Shown here in pieces: positions 23,490 to 32,188 of a stretch of 34,336 bases of DNA. The stretch is from RGIG5270 sp045538635 (GTDB taxonomy: Bacteria > Verrucomicrobiota > Lentisphaeria > Victivallales > Victivallaceae). Under the pieces are notes generated by a model. It was not told the origin of the DNA, did not search any database, and saw nothing but the letters and a program-made list of their open reading frames with translations. Made by a program: the position numbers and the translations under genes. Every line of letters starts with the position of its first letter. Position 1 is the stretch's first letter. Where the stretch lies: contig JAZSRU010000101.1 of the NCBI GenBank assembly GCA_045538635.1, forward strand, positions 1-34,336. Reading direction: 5' to 3'.

Positions 23490-24854
23490 TTAAGAGTTTT
23501 TCATTGCCAGATATGATTTTGAGTAACGCAGCATATCACGCATGCAATTTTCAAGAGTTTTGCCGCAGATAATCACTTCCAATAATTCGGTACAGATAAT
23601 TCGCCGCCCGATGTAATATTCATCGTAATTATTGAATTTTATCGGGGAAGCGGCGTGTTTTGCCGGAATAATGAGATCAAAGGGGAGGTATTGATAATTT
23701 TGGGCATTGAGTGGTAATGCTCCTGATTCGGCGATTGATTTTTGAATATCGTTGTTTTGAAAATGGTGCAGGGCGCGGATACATTCAATCGGGTGTTCAA
23801 TATTTTTGTCAATGCTCAGAAAGACCTGTTCCAGACAGAATGTATTGTCAAGTGAATACATCATGGCTCCTCCGGTTTCAAAATCAATATCACTTTCTTT
23901 CAAACTGATGAGATTCGATGTTGTGCCGAAAAGGAACGGAGTATTGCCGAGAATGAATTTATTATATGCAGAATTTGTACCGTGATGATAGCTTACTGCA
24001 TTTTTACGCCAAAAATTGGTGATTTCACGGAATTTTCCTGAAAATCTTGAAAAAAAGTCATTTTCATTTGTATTATTATCGTGGATGAAAGTAAAAAAAT
24101 CTTTCAGAAGATCATTGCCGAAATGAAGAATCAGTTCCTGTGCGGTGGTGGATTTGTCATAGTGTTTTTCTGCGGCACTGGTAACAGCTTCAATATATTC
24201 TTTCTGTTCTGCATAATTTGTATATGACGGGAGCGGCATGTTTAATTTTTTCAGAATATTTTTATTGAAAATCAGCAGCGGAGTAACATAATAAAACGGA
24301 ATACTGTATGGATTTATGAGTGCAGATTTGTTTTCGATGATATATGGAAAAAACTTTTTGATATCAAGTAATTCTTTGTTGCGGAAGAAGCTGATCGACA
24401 TGCTTCCGTATTCGTAAATATCAGCTTTCGGAAAAATTTCTTCACTGCTGGGGACATAATGGAGTTTCAATCTGCCGCCGAGCGGAGATGCTGCATATTT
24501 TTTGGCTATCTGTTCCCATATTGCACGCTGACCTGCCAGATGGCTGCGGCATGCGAGAGTTATTTCCGGGTTAAAACTTTTATAGCTGTTATTCTGCGAT
24601 TGTTCTGTAAGCAATTGTGCGGCACGCGGGGAAACAAAAACGCCGAATTTCGGGATAGAATAAAGAATTTCTCTGTCTTTGAGTATATTAAGTGCTTTGC
24701 GTACAGTATATAAATTTGCGTTGTATTTTTCTACAAGTTTGTTTTCCGGATTAATTTTTGCCTCCGGAGGAATGATGCCGTTGCGGATATTATTGCATAT
24801 ATCTGTAATAATAATTTCTGTTGCATTTTGCTTTTTTTCTGCCTCTTTTGCCAT
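23490..24854 (-). CDS. GntR-type regulator fused to a solute-binding-protein-like domain (operon B)
   Basis: The 454-residue protein has an N-terminal GntR winged helix-turn-helix (about 8-80: IITDICNNIRNGIIPPEAK, LVEKYNANLYTVRKALNIL, then the wing SIPKFGVFVSP). Residues about 95-450 resemble an ABC-type extracellular sugar-binding protein (ITLACRSHLAGQRAIWEQIA, NKNILKKLNMPLPSYTNYAE). It has no signal peptide, so this is a one-piece cytoplasmic sugar sensor. A TTG at 24881 extends the frame, but the ATG at 24854 follows AAAGG by 7 nt and is preferred. It leads operon B, 20 nt before the pseudopilin gene. Three phased repeats overlap its leader, suggesting autoregulation. The ligand is unknown. 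Confidence 0.82.
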   Translation of the reverse strand: MAKEAEKKQNATEIIITDICNNIRNGIIPPEAKINPENKLVEKYNANLYTVRKALNILKDREILYSIPKFGVFVSPRAAQLLTEQSQNNSYKSFNPEITLACRSHLAGQRAIWEQIAKKYAASPLGGRLKLHYVPSSEEIFPKADIYEYGSMSISFFRNKELLDIKKFFPYIIENKSALINPYSIPFYYVTPLLIFNKNILKKLNMPLPSYTNYAEQKEYIEAVTSAAEKHYDKSTTAQELILHFGNDLLKDFFTFIHDNNTNENDFFSRFSGKFREITNFWRKNAVSYHHGTNSAYNKFILGNTPFLFGTTSNLISLKESDIDFETGGAMMYSLDNTFCLEQVFLSIDKNIEHPIECIRALHHFQNNDIQKSIAESGALPLNAQNYQYLPFDLIIPAKHAASPIKFNNYDEYYIGRRIICTELLEVIICGKTLENCMRDMLRYSKSYLAMKNS

Positions 24855-24864
24855 ATTATAACCT

Positions 24865-24894
24865 TTACAATGTTTTAACAATATTTCTTACAAT
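24865..24894 (-). promoter_or_regulatory. Candidate operator: three phased ATTGT(A/T)A repeats
   Basis: Read on the minus strand, ATTGTAA, ATTGTTA and ATTGTAA occur at 24894-24888, 24882-24876 and 24871-24865, spaced 12 and 11 nt. The last overlaps the AAAGG ribosome-binding site of the operon B regulator. The layout parallels the phased repeats before the operon A regulator. Confidence 0.5.
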
Positions 24895-24950
24895 ATTAAC
24901 ATAATTCAAGTTTTTTCTTTTGCAAGCAGAGATAATGAAAAAAATAAAAA

Positions 24951-24986
24951 AAAAGCGGAAGACCCGTTTCAGAGTCTTCCGCTTTT
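24951..24986 (-). terminator. Rho-independent terminator of the pyruvate:ferredoxin oxidoreductase gene
   Basis: A 13-bp perfect stem (24986-24974 with 24963-24951, including AGCGGAAGAC) with a 10-nt loop is followed on the minus strand by a long T-rich tail. It lies about 20 nt after the oxidoreductase stop and separates it from operon B. Confidence 0.9.
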
Positions 24987-25005
24987 GAATTCAAGCCGTT
25001 ATGAC

Positions 25006-28000
25006 TTAGAGAACTTCACCGAGGTTCTTGAAGAAGTTCATGCGGCGTTTTGCATCTTCTTCTGCCTGTGCATAGAGAGCTTCGGCATCGCGGGGAGCAG
25101 TCTTGAGCAGCGAAGAGTAACGGCGTTCACTTCTGATAAATTCCTGGAAGGAAGCAGTTGCTTCTTTGGTTTCCCAGGTGAAGGGTTTGTCGTTGGCGGG
25201 ATTGTAGCGGTACAAGGGCCAGTAACCGGCTTCGACGGCGCGTTTGGCTTCTGCCTGAGATTTGCGCATGTCGCCTTTGATACCGTGAGCGATACAGGGT
25301 GCGTAAGCGATGATGATGGACGGACCGTTCCATGCTTCAGCTTCGCGGATAGCCTGCAGAGTCTGCTGACGGTTTGCCCCCATAGCGATAGATGCGACGT
25401 AAACGTTGCCATAGCTCATGCACATAAAGCCGAGGTTTTTCTTGGTCATGCGCATACCGCTGTTGGCGAAGAGTGCGACAGCACCGATCGGAGTTGATTT
25501 GGAAGCCTGACCGCCGGTGTTGGAGTAAACTTCGGTATCGAGGACGAGGATGTTGACGTTGCGGTTCTGTGCAACAACGTGATCCAAGCCGCCGTAACCG
25601 ATATCGTAAGCCCAGCCGTCGCCGCCGAGGATCCAGACTGATTTATCAACGAAGTAATCCTGGAGTTCGATGATTTTTTCAACGATGGCTTTCTTTTCGC
25701 CTTCAAGTTTGCAAGCGGGAACGTTTGCGAGTTTAGCTTTGATAGCGTCCTGAACAGCGATTGCTTCATCGGAAGTATCGTTCCAGTTAACGAGAGCTTT
25801 TTCGAGGAGAGCTTTCATTTCTTCGCAGCAGACACCGAGTTCGAGCCATTTTTCAACATTGTGTTTGAGCTGGAGACGGATCTTGTCAACGCCGATACGC
25901 ATACCGTAACCGTATTCAGCATTGTCTTCGAAGAGTGAGTTTGCCCATGCCGGACCGCGGCCCTGTTTGTCTTTGCAGTAGGGCAGTGAGGGGAATGAAC
26001 CGCCGTAGATTGAAGAACAGCCGGTTGCGTTGGCAACGATCATGCGTTTGCCGAAGAGCTGTGAAACGAGTTTGACATAGGGAGTTTCACCGCAGCCTGC
26101 GCAAGCACCGGAGAATTCAAAATACGGAGTGAGGAACTGGGACCCTTTGACAGTATTGGCGGCGGCACCGTCGAGGACGTTGTCGGGCAATGCTTCAAAG
26201 AATTCGATATTGGCATTCTGACCTTCAGCGCGTTCAGTAGCGATGGGGGACATTGAGATAGCTTTTTCTTTGGCAAGACAGCTTTCGATACAGACACCGC
26301 AGCCGGTGCAGTCTTCAGCATAGACCTGCAAACGATACTGGAGCTGGCGTTCATTTTTGGTCTTGGAGAGGACGGTTTCAAATGAAGCGGGCTTGTTTGC
26401 GAGATCAGCGGGAGCGATCTGTTTGGCGCGGATTGCAGCGTGGGGACATGCCATTACGCACTGGTTGCACTGGATACATTTGCTTGAATCCCAGCGGGGA
26501 ACCATGGGAGCGATACCGCGTTTTTCAAATTTGGAGGTACCGGTGGGCATGGAACCGTCGAAAGTCATAGCGGAAACGGGGATGCTGTCGCCCTGCTGCA
26601 TGACGATGGGTTTCATCAGAGTTGTATTGAATTTTTCACCGTTGTCGCAAGCAAGTGCGGGAGCGACATAAGATTCGGTGATAACTGCGGGAACAGCGAT
26701 TTCGTTCAAGCCGGAGAGAGCCATATCGACGCATTTGATGTTCTGAGCGACGACATCATCACCTTTTTTCTTGAATTTCTTTTCGATGGCAGCTTTGATG
26801 TAACCGATAGCTTCTTCAGCAGGAATGATATCTGCGAGTTTGAAGAAGCAGGTCTGCATGATAGTTGAGATGTATTTGGGGCTGCCGACTTCGAGAGCGA
26901 TCTTGAGAGCGTCGATAGCATAGACTTTGATCTTTTTGTCGATGATGGTCTGCTGCATATCTTTGGTGAGGCTGTTGAAGACTTTGTCAGCGGGAACGGC
27001 AGTATTCAGGAGGAAAACGCCGCCTTCTTTGATTCCTGCGAGTATGTCAAAGTTGCCGACATAAGCGGGGTTGTGGCAGGCGACAAAGTCGGGAGCAGTG
27101 ATCAGATACGGTGATTTGATCGGAACATCGCCGAAGCGGAGGTGAGAAATAGTAACACCACCGGATTTCTTTGAGTCGTATGAGAAGTAAGCCTGAACGT
27201 ATTTGTCGGTGTGGTCGCCGATAATTTTGATGGAGTTTTTGTTGGAACCGACAGTACCGTCAGCGCCGAGCCCCCAGAACATACATGCGGTTGAACCGGC
27301 AGGTTCGGTAACGATGATTTCGTCGATGGGCAAAGAAAGATTGCTGACATCGTCGTTGATACCGACAGTGAAGTTGGTGGTGCATTTGCCGTCAAGGTGT
27401 TTGTAGATGGCATTGACCATTGAGGGGGTGAATTCCTTGCTGGCGAGACCGTAGCGTCCGCCGATGACGGTAACATCTTTGTCAGCGAGAGCTGCTTTGA
27501 CATCGAGGTAGAGGGGTTCGCCGTGTGAACCGGGTTCTTTGCAGCGGTCGAGGACAGCGATCTTTTTGACGCTTGCGGGAATTGCATCAATGAGATGTTT
27601 GACAGAGAAGGGACGGTAGAGTCTGACTTTGACCAAACCGAGTTTCTGACCGCGTGCGTTGAGGTAGTTGATGGTTTCTTCGATGGTTTCGCAGCCGGAA
27701 CCCATAGCAACGATGATTTTGTCAGCATCAGCGGCACCGACATAGTCGAAAAGCTTGTACTGACGGCCGACTACAGCAGCGAGTTTGTCCATGTTTTTCT
27801 GAACGACTTCAGGGAGTTCGGCGTAGATGTTGTTTGTGGTTTCGCGGCCCTGGAAGTAAACGTCAGGGTTCTGGGCGGCCATTTTTGCATAGGGAGCTTC
27901 GGGGCGCAGAGCGCGGTTGCGGAAAGCTTCGACATATTTTGGATCGAGCATTGCTTTCATATCTTCATAGTCAAGCAGTTCGATCTTCTGGATTTCGTGA

Positions 28001-28530
28001 GAAGTACGGAAACCGTCGAAGAATGCGAGGAAGGGAACGTTGCTTTCCATAGTTGAGAGGTGGGCAACGATAGCCAAGTCGTGGGTTTCCTGGATGGATG
28101 CGGCACTGGTCATTGCGTAACCGGTTGAGCGGCAGCTCATTACGTCGGAGTGGTCACCGAAAATTGAGAGAGACTGTGCAGCGAGAGCGCGAGCTGAAAC
28201 GTGAATAACAGAGGGAAGCATTTCGCCGGCGATCTTGTACATGTTGGGGATCATCAGCAAAAGGCCCTGAGAAGCGGTAAAGGTGGTGGTCAAGCTGCCG
28301 GCACTCAAAGAACCGTGCATTGCGCCTGCGGCACCTGCTTCTGACTGCATTTCAGAGACTTCGAGAATTTCGCCGAACATATTTTTCTGGCCCTGGCTTG
28401 CCCAGGTGTCGGCGTATTCGCCCATGGTGGACGAGGGGGTGATAGGATAGATTGCTGCAACTTCACTGAAAGCGTATGCAACATACGCTGCGGCGAAGTT
28501 TCCGTCGATGGTTTGCATTTTTTTGCCCAT
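25006..28530 (-). CDS. nifJ: Pyruvate:ferredoxin (flavodoxin) oxidoreductase
   Basis: The 1174-residue single-chain enzyme has all domains in the usual order: an N-terminal pyrimidine-binding/gamma part (YPITPSSTMGEYAD near residue 28), the middle transketolase-like region, a two-cluster ferredoxin domain (CIQCNQCVMACP at about 685-697 and CTGCGVCIESC at about 738-748), the cluster-binding region starting ACAGCGETPY, and the C-terminal thiamine pyrophosphate-binding part (GGDGWAYDIGYGGLDHV and NTGGQASKSTP near 970-1010). It converts pyruvate and CoA to acetyl-CoA and CO2 while reducing ferredoxin or flavodoxin, a hallmark of anaerobic energy metabolism. Start choice is firm: GGAGG lies 8 nt before the ATG. 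Its own promoter and terminator make it monocistronic. Composition suggests high expression. Confidence 0.97.
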   Translation of the reverse strand: MGKKMQTIDGNFAAAYVAYAFSEVAAIYPITPSSTMGEYADTWASQGQKNMFGEILEVSEMQSEAGAAGAMHGSLSAGSLTTTFTASQGLLLMIPNMYKIAGEMLPSVIHVSARALAAQSLSIFGDHSDVMSCRSTGYAMTSAASIQETHDLAIVAHLSTMESNVPFLAFFDGFRTSHEIQKIELLDYEDMKAMLDPKYVEAFRNRALRPEAPYAKMAAQNPDVYFQGRETTNNIYAELPEVVQKNMDKLAAVVGRQYKLFDYVGAADADKIIVAMGSGCETIEETINYLNARGQKLGLVKVRLYRPFSVKHLIDAIPASVKKIAVLDRCKEPGSHGEPLYLDVKAALADKDVTVIGGRYGLASKEFTPSMVNAIYKHLDGKCTTNFTVGINDDVSNLSLPIDEIIVTEPAGSTACMFWGLGADGTVGSNKNSIKIIGDHTDKYVQAYFSYDSKKSGGVTISHLRFGDVPIKSPYLITAPDFVACHNPAYVGNFDILAGIKEGGVFLLNTAVPADKVFNSLTKDMQQTIIDKKIKVYAIDALKIALEVGSPKYISTIMQTCFFKLADIIPAEEAIGYIKAAIEKKFKKKGDDVVAQNIKCVDMALSGLNEIAVPAVITESYVAPALACDNGEKFNTTLMKPIVMQQGDSIPVSAMTFDGSMPTGTSKFEKRGIAPMVPRWDSSKCIQCNQCVMACPHAAIRAKQIAPADLANKPASFETVLSKTKNERQLQYRLQVYAEDCTGCGVCIESCLAKEKAISMSPIATERAEGQNANIEFFEALPDNVLDGAAANTVKGSQFLTPYFEFSGACAGCGETPYVKLVSQLFGKRMIVANATGCSSIYGGSFPSLPYCKDKQGRGPAWANSLFEDNAEYGYGMRIGVDKIRLQLKHNVEKWLELGVCCEEMKALLEKALVNWNDTSDEAIAVQDAIKAKLANVPACKLEGEKKAIVEKIIELQDYFVDKSVWILGGDGWAYDIGYGGLDHVVAQNRNVNILVLDTEVYSNTGGQASKSTPIGAVALFANSGMRMTKKNLGFMCMSYGNVYVASIAMGANRQQTLQAIREAEAWNGPSIIIAYAPCIAHGIKGDMRKSQAEAKRAVEAGYWPLYRYNPANDKPFTWETKEATASFQEFIRSERRYSSLLKTAPRDAEALYAQAEEDAKRRMNFFKNLGEVL

Positions 28531-28601
28531 CTGTAAAACCTCCGGTTAAAAATTATGGCATTTTTTGCCGTTAAAAATTTGATAAAACTGTAAAGTATCT
28601 T

Positions 28602-28629
28602 AATATACACGGAAAATGGAAAAATGCAA
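28602..28629 (-). promoter_or_regulatory. nifJ: Candidate promoter of the oxidoreductase gene
   Basis: On the minus strand TTGCAT (28629-28624) and TATATT (28607-28602) are 16 nt apart. Transcription would begin near 28595, giving a leader of about 65 nt before the ATG at 28530. Confidence 0.45.
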
Positions 28630-28690
28630 ATTTTTTATGTCTTTTATTGGCTTTTACGCGCGAAAACATTATATATACAAAAATAGTTGT

Positions 28691-28721
28691 TAAAAACTCG
28701 TAAAAACTGTCTGTAAAAACT
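28691..28721 (+). promoter_or_regulatory. Three direct TAAAAACT repeats between nifJ and frr
   Basis: TAAAAACT begins at 28691, 28701 and 28714. The group lies immediately upstream of a possible TTGCGA -35 element for frr and between two divergent genes. It could be a regulator site, but AT-rich sequence makes chance repeats plausible. Confidence 0.3.
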
Positions 28722-28740
28722 TGCGATTTTTCATTTTAGG

Positions 28741-28760
28741 GTTACATTATCGTATGTAAC
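28741..28760 (+). promoter_or_regulatory. Inverted repeat in the frr leader or promoter
   Basis: GTTACAT and ATGTAAC flank a 6-nt centre and are followed by TGTTTTTTT. The layout could be an operator dyad, or a weak attenuator-like hairpin if transcription starts upstream. It lies 42 nt before the frr start. Confidence 0.35.
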
Positions 28761-28802
28761 TGTTTTTTTAACCGAAATTAATATAATATCAGGAGGTAAA
28801 AA

Positions 28803-29366
28803 ATGACCGATATTACAACTTTGCTCGATGATACCGAGGAAATGATGATGAAATCTGAAGAAGCTATGAAACATGACTTCTCCGCAATCCGTACCGGCAA
28901 GGCTTCACCCGCTTTGCTCGACGGTGTTATGGTTGAATACTATGGCGCAATGACCCGTTTGAAAGAACTTGCAGGCATCACTGCTCCCGAACCCAGACTG
29001 CTGGTCGTTCAGCCGTGGGATGCCGGCAGCGTCAAGGCTGTTGAAAAAGCCATTATCGCCGCCAATCTCGGTATTACTCCCATGAGTGACGGCAAGCTTA
29101 TCAAACTCCCGATTCCTGAACTCAGTCAGGAACGCCGTTCCGCTCTTGCCAAACAGGCCAAGGCGCGTGCCGAAGATGCGAAAGTTTCTCTCCGCAATAT
29201 CCGCCGCGATGCCAATGATTTTGCCAAAAAAGCCCAGAAGGGCGGCGATCTGACCGAAGATGAACTCAAAAAAATGCTGGATGATATCCAGAAAATGACC
29301 GATTCATATATTGCTACTGTTGACAAAGATCTTGCGGCAAAAGAAAAAGAACTGATGACCGTTTGA
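28803..29366 (+). CDS. frr: Ribosome recycling factor
   Basis: The 187-residue protein matches ribosome recycling factor along its whole length: FSAIRTGKASPALLDGVMVEYYG near 26-48, ITAPEPRLLVVQPWD, AIIAANLGITPMSDGKLIKLPIPELSQERR, and the C-terminal helix with RNIRRDAND and DLTEDE. It splits post-termination ribosomes together with EF-G. The start follows AGGAGG by about 6 nt, the best ribosome-binding site in the window. It is the first gene of a plus-strand run whose other members are sugar enzymes, an unusual setting, since frr normally sits with pyrH, tsf and rpsB. Confidence 0.97.
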   Translation: MTDITTLLDDTEEMMMKSEEAMKHDFSAIRTGKASPALLDGVMVEYYGAMTRLKELAGITAPEPRLLVVQPWDAGSVKAVEKAIIAANLGITPMSDGKLIKLPIPELSQERRSALAKQAKARAEDAKVSLRNIRRDANDFAKKAQKGGDLTEDELKKMLDDIQKMTDSYIATVDKDLAAKEKELMTV

Positions 29367-29382
29367 TCTTGAGAGGTGCATA

Positions 29383-30366
29383 ATGGATAAAAAAATGGAT
29401 GCAATTCAGATTGCAAATGAAGTCTTCGATATCGAAGTCGAAGGTATCAGAGAAGTGCAGAATTCTCTCGGCAAAGAGTTTCTTGCCATGATTGATAAAT
29501 GTATTGCAACTCTCGATAAGGGGGGAAAACTTGTTTTGACCGGTGTCGGCAAAAGCGGTTATATCGGCAGAAAAATTTCTGCAACGCTTGCTTCTGTCGG
29601 TTCTGTTTCAATTTTTATGCATCCCGTTGAAGCTCTGCACGGCGATCTTGGTATGCTGCAGAAAAATGATTTGCTCATTGCTATAAGTTATTCCGGCGAA
29701 ACTGATGAGTTGATTACTACTCTCAAGCCGGCGAAACGCCTTGGTATTGAGATTGTTGCAATCACCGGATTCCCCGAATCATCACTTGCAAAAATTTCTG
29801 AACTCACAGTTCCCATGACTGTAGGCAGAGAGGCTTGTCCTTTCAATCTCGCTCCGACAACAACAACAACTGCATTGCTGGTTCTCGGAGATGCTCTTGC
29901 CATGGCACTGTTGAAATTGCGTGGTTTCAGCAAAGAGGATTATGGCCGTTTCCATCCGGGCGGTGCTATCGGCCGCGCCGTTACCATGCGCGCCTGCGAT
30001 ATCATGCGCAGCGGCAGCAAGTTTTCCAAGGTTGTACCTGCAACTACAGTCAAAGATACTCTGTCAAGTATGAGCAAAGCGCGTTGCGGGGCAGCAATCA
30101 TTGTTGATGAAAATGATGCATTGATCGGTATTTTCACCGATGGCGATTTCCGCCGTGCTGCGGAAAAGGATATTTCGATCCTTTCCCAGCCGATTGAAGT
30201 TGCCATGACCAGAAATCCGTCTTATGTGGATGCCGATGAACTGGCAGTCAGCGTACTCAAAAAAGTTGAAGAAAAACATATCAATTCAGTTGTGGTCGTT
30301 GATGCGGCAAAAAAAGTTTGCGGCTTGATCGATGTTCAGGATCTGCCCGGTTTGAAATTGATGTAA
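29383..30366 (+). CDS. kdsD: KpsF/GutQ-family D-arabinose-5-phosphate isomerase
   Basis: The 327-residue protein has an N-terminal SIS domain (about 40-190) with GVGKSGYIGRKISATLASVG, HPVEALHGDLGML and SYSGETDEL, the family signature GRFHPGGAIGR, and two CBS domains (about 205-325). The group interconverts D-ribulose 5-phosphate and D-arabinose 5-phosphate, normally for Kdo synthesis in lipopolysaccharide. The start follows GAGAGGTG. The gap to frr is 16 nt and to the aldolase gene 13 nt, so it belongs to the operon. Because its downstream neighbours are sugar-catabolic, a catabolic isomerase role is possible, as for GutQ and related paralogues. Confidence 0.93.
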   Translation: MDKKMDAIQIANEVFDIEVEGIREVQNSLGKEFLAMIDKCIATLDKGGKLVLTGVGKSGYIGRKISATLASVGSVSIFMHPVEALHGDLGMLQKNDLLIAISYSGETDELITTLKPAKRLGIEIVAITGFPESSLAKISELTVPMTVGREACPFNLAPTTTTTALLVLGDALAMALLKLRGFSKEDYGRFHPGGAIGRAVTMRACDIMRSGSKFSKVVPATTVKDTLSSMSKARCGAAIIVDENDALIGIFTDGDFRRAAEKDISILSQPIEVAMTRNPSYVDADELAVSVLKKVEEKHINSVVVVDAAKKVCGLIDVQDLPGLKLM

Positions 30367-30379
30367 AGAGGTATTAAAA

Positions 30380-31039
30380 ATGGATGAATATTCAAGCAAA
30401 GTAAAAATCGTTGTCGATAAACTCGGCAAAATCAAAATCGTTCCCGTTCTCGTCCTTAATGATTTGGATGAAGGTCTCAAAATGTGCGAACTGCTGGTTC
30501 GCTGCAACCTCAAAGCCGCTGAAATCACTTTCCGTACTCAGGCGGCAGAAGCTGTTATCCGCGAGAGTTCCAAACGCTTCCCCGAATTGTTTATCGGTGC
30601 CGGAACTATTCTGAATGTGGCTGATCTGCATCGCGCCTTCAATGCCGGTGCCGCTTTTGCAGTTGCTCCCGGTTTCAATCCGACAGTTGTCAAGGAAGCG
30701 GTCAAAAATTCTTATGCATTTGCTCCCGGTGTATGTACTCCCAGCGAAGTCGAACAGGCTTTTGAACTGGGATGTTCCTTCCTCAAATTCTTCCCCGCAG
30801 AGGCTTCCGGCGGTGTTTCAATGCTCAAGAGTCTGATCGCTCCCTACAAGCATCTCGGAATCCGTTTTATGCCTACCGGCGGTGTTTCAACTGCCAATGT
30901 TGAATCTTATTTGAGCTTGCCGGAAGTTGTTGCTGTCGGCGGCACATGGCTCGGTAAATCATCTGATCTTGCCGCCGGTAATTTCGATGCGATCGAAAAA
31001 GCTGTTACAGATGCAGTTGCTCTTGCTGCCAAATTCTAA
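30380..31039 (+). CDS. eda: KDPG (2-keto-3-deoxy-6-phosphogluconate) aldolase
   Basis: The 219-residue protein matches class I KDPG/KHG aldolases: AAEITFRT with Glu48 and Arg52, GAGTILN at 73-79, GFNPTVV, and FLKFFPAEASGG with the Schiff-base Lys136, followed by MPTGGVS. It cleaves KDPG into pyruvate and glyceraldehyde 3-phosphate. Length is normal for the family. The start has AAAGAGG upstream. The next gene encodes a kinase of the type that makes KDPG from KDG, so the pair completes the final two steps of uronate or KDG breakdown. Cleavage of a related 2-keto-3-deoxy acid is possible. Confidence 0.95.
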   Translation: MDEYSSKVKIVVDKLGKIKIVPVLVLNDLDEGLKMCELLVRCNLKAAEITFRTQAAEAVIRESSKRFPELFIGAGTILNVADLHRAFNAGAAFAVAPGFNPTVVKEAVKNSYAFAPGVCTPSEVEQAFELGCSFLKFFPAEASGGVSMLKSLIAPYKHLGIRFMPTGGVSTANVESYLSLPEVVAVGGTWLGKSSDLAAGNFDAIEKAVTDAVALAAKF

Positions 31040-31055
31040 TTTGTGAGGTTGTTTT

Positions 31056-32150
31056 ATGTTGAATTACAGAAAAAAAGAAGATTGTAAATACGATATTTTG
31101 AGCTTGGGCGAAGTCATGCTGCGCCTTGATCCCGGCGCAGGCAGAATCCATACCACCCGCACTTTTGATGTCTGGGAGGGCGGCGGTGAATACAATGTAG
31201 CCCGCGGAATGCGCCGTTGTTTCGGTCAGCGTGCCGCAGTTGTTACAGCATTTGCAGATAACCCCGTCGGCAGACTGGTTGAAGATTTTATCATGCAGGG
31301 CGGCGTTGATGTTTCCCTGATCAAATGGGTCAAATATGACGGCATCGGCAGAACTGTCCGCAATGGTTTGAATTTTACTGAACGCGGTTTCGGCGTGCGT
31401 GGTGCAGTCGGTTGCTCCGACCGCGGCAATACTGCAGTTTCCCAGCTCAAAGAAGGTGATATTGACTGGGATTATATTTTCGGAACTCTCGGAGTCCGTC
31501 ATTTCCATACCGGCGGTATTTTTGCGGCTTTGAGTGATACTACTCCCGGCGTTGTTATCGAGGCGCTCAAGGCTGCTAAAAAATATGGTACTGTTACCAG
31601 TTATGACCTCAATTACCGCCCGAGCCTGTGGAAAAGTATCGGCGGCAAGGAACGCGCCCAGGAAGTCAACCGCGAAATTGCCAAATATGTTGATGTTATG
31701 ATCGGCAATGAAGAAGATTTCACCGCCTGTCTGGGTTTTGAAGTCGAGGGGGCTGATGCTAATTTGAGCAATATCAAAGTTGACAGTTTCAAAAATATGA
31801 TTAAAAATGTTGTCAAGGCTTATCCTAATTTTCAGGTTGTTGCCACCACTTTGCGTACAGTAAAAACTGCAACTGTAAATGATTGGGGCGCAATCGCTTA
31901 TCAGGATGGAGAGTTCTTTGAATCCATTTACCGTCCCGGTTTGGAAATTTTTGACCGTGTCGGCGGCGGCGACAGTTTTGCATCCGGTCTTGTTTACGGT
32001 CTGATGACTTTCGGTACTGCAGAAAAAGCTGTTGATTACGGTGCGGCACACGGAGCTTTGGCTATGACAACTCCCGGTGATACTTCCATGGCTTCACTCG
32101 CTGAAGTTGAAAAACTTGTCGGCGGCGGTTCTGCACGCGTTGACAGATAA
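31056..32150 (+). CDS. kdgK: PfkB-family sugar kinase, probably 2-keto-3-deoxygluconate kinase
   Basis: The 364-residue protein is a PfkB/ribokinase-fold kinase: an N-terminal GEVMLRLDPGAGRI, EGGGEYNVARGM near 41-52, and the C-terminal catalytic motif VGGGDSFASG with Asp306. KDG kinase phosphorylates 2-keto-3-deoxygluconate with ATP. I chose this substrate because the gene follows eda by 16 nt. At 364 residues it is longer than typical kinases of about 310, with an extra segment in residues about 230-270. GAGG precedes the ATG. Fructokinase or another PfkB activity is possible. Confidence 0.88.
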   Translation: MLNYRKKEDCKYDILSLGEVMLRLDPGAGRIHTTRTFDVWEGGGEYNVARGMRRCFGQRAAVVTAFADNPVGRLVEDFIMQGGVDVSLIKWVKYDGIGRTVRNGLNFTERGFGVRGAVGCSDRGNTAVSQLKEGDIDWDYIFGTLGVRHFHTGGIFAALSDTTPGVVIEALKAAKKYGTVTSYDLNYRPSLWKSIGGKERAQEVNREIAKYVDVMIGNEEDFTACLGFEVEGADANLSNIKVDSFKNMIKNVVKAYPNFQVVATTLRTVKTATVNDWGAIAYQDGEFFESIYRPGLEIFDRVGGGDSFASGLVYGLMTFGTAEKAVDYGAAHGALAMTTPGDTSMASLAEVEKLVGGGSARVDR

Positions 32151-32188
32151 CAGTTAAAAATATTTCTGAATATTCCAAGGAGAACAGT

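Noticed and set aside
31005..32051. 348-codon minus-strand frame opposite kdgK
   Set aside because: It is fully antisense to a clear PfkB kinase and has no recognisable domain; the opposite strand's codon pattern explains it.
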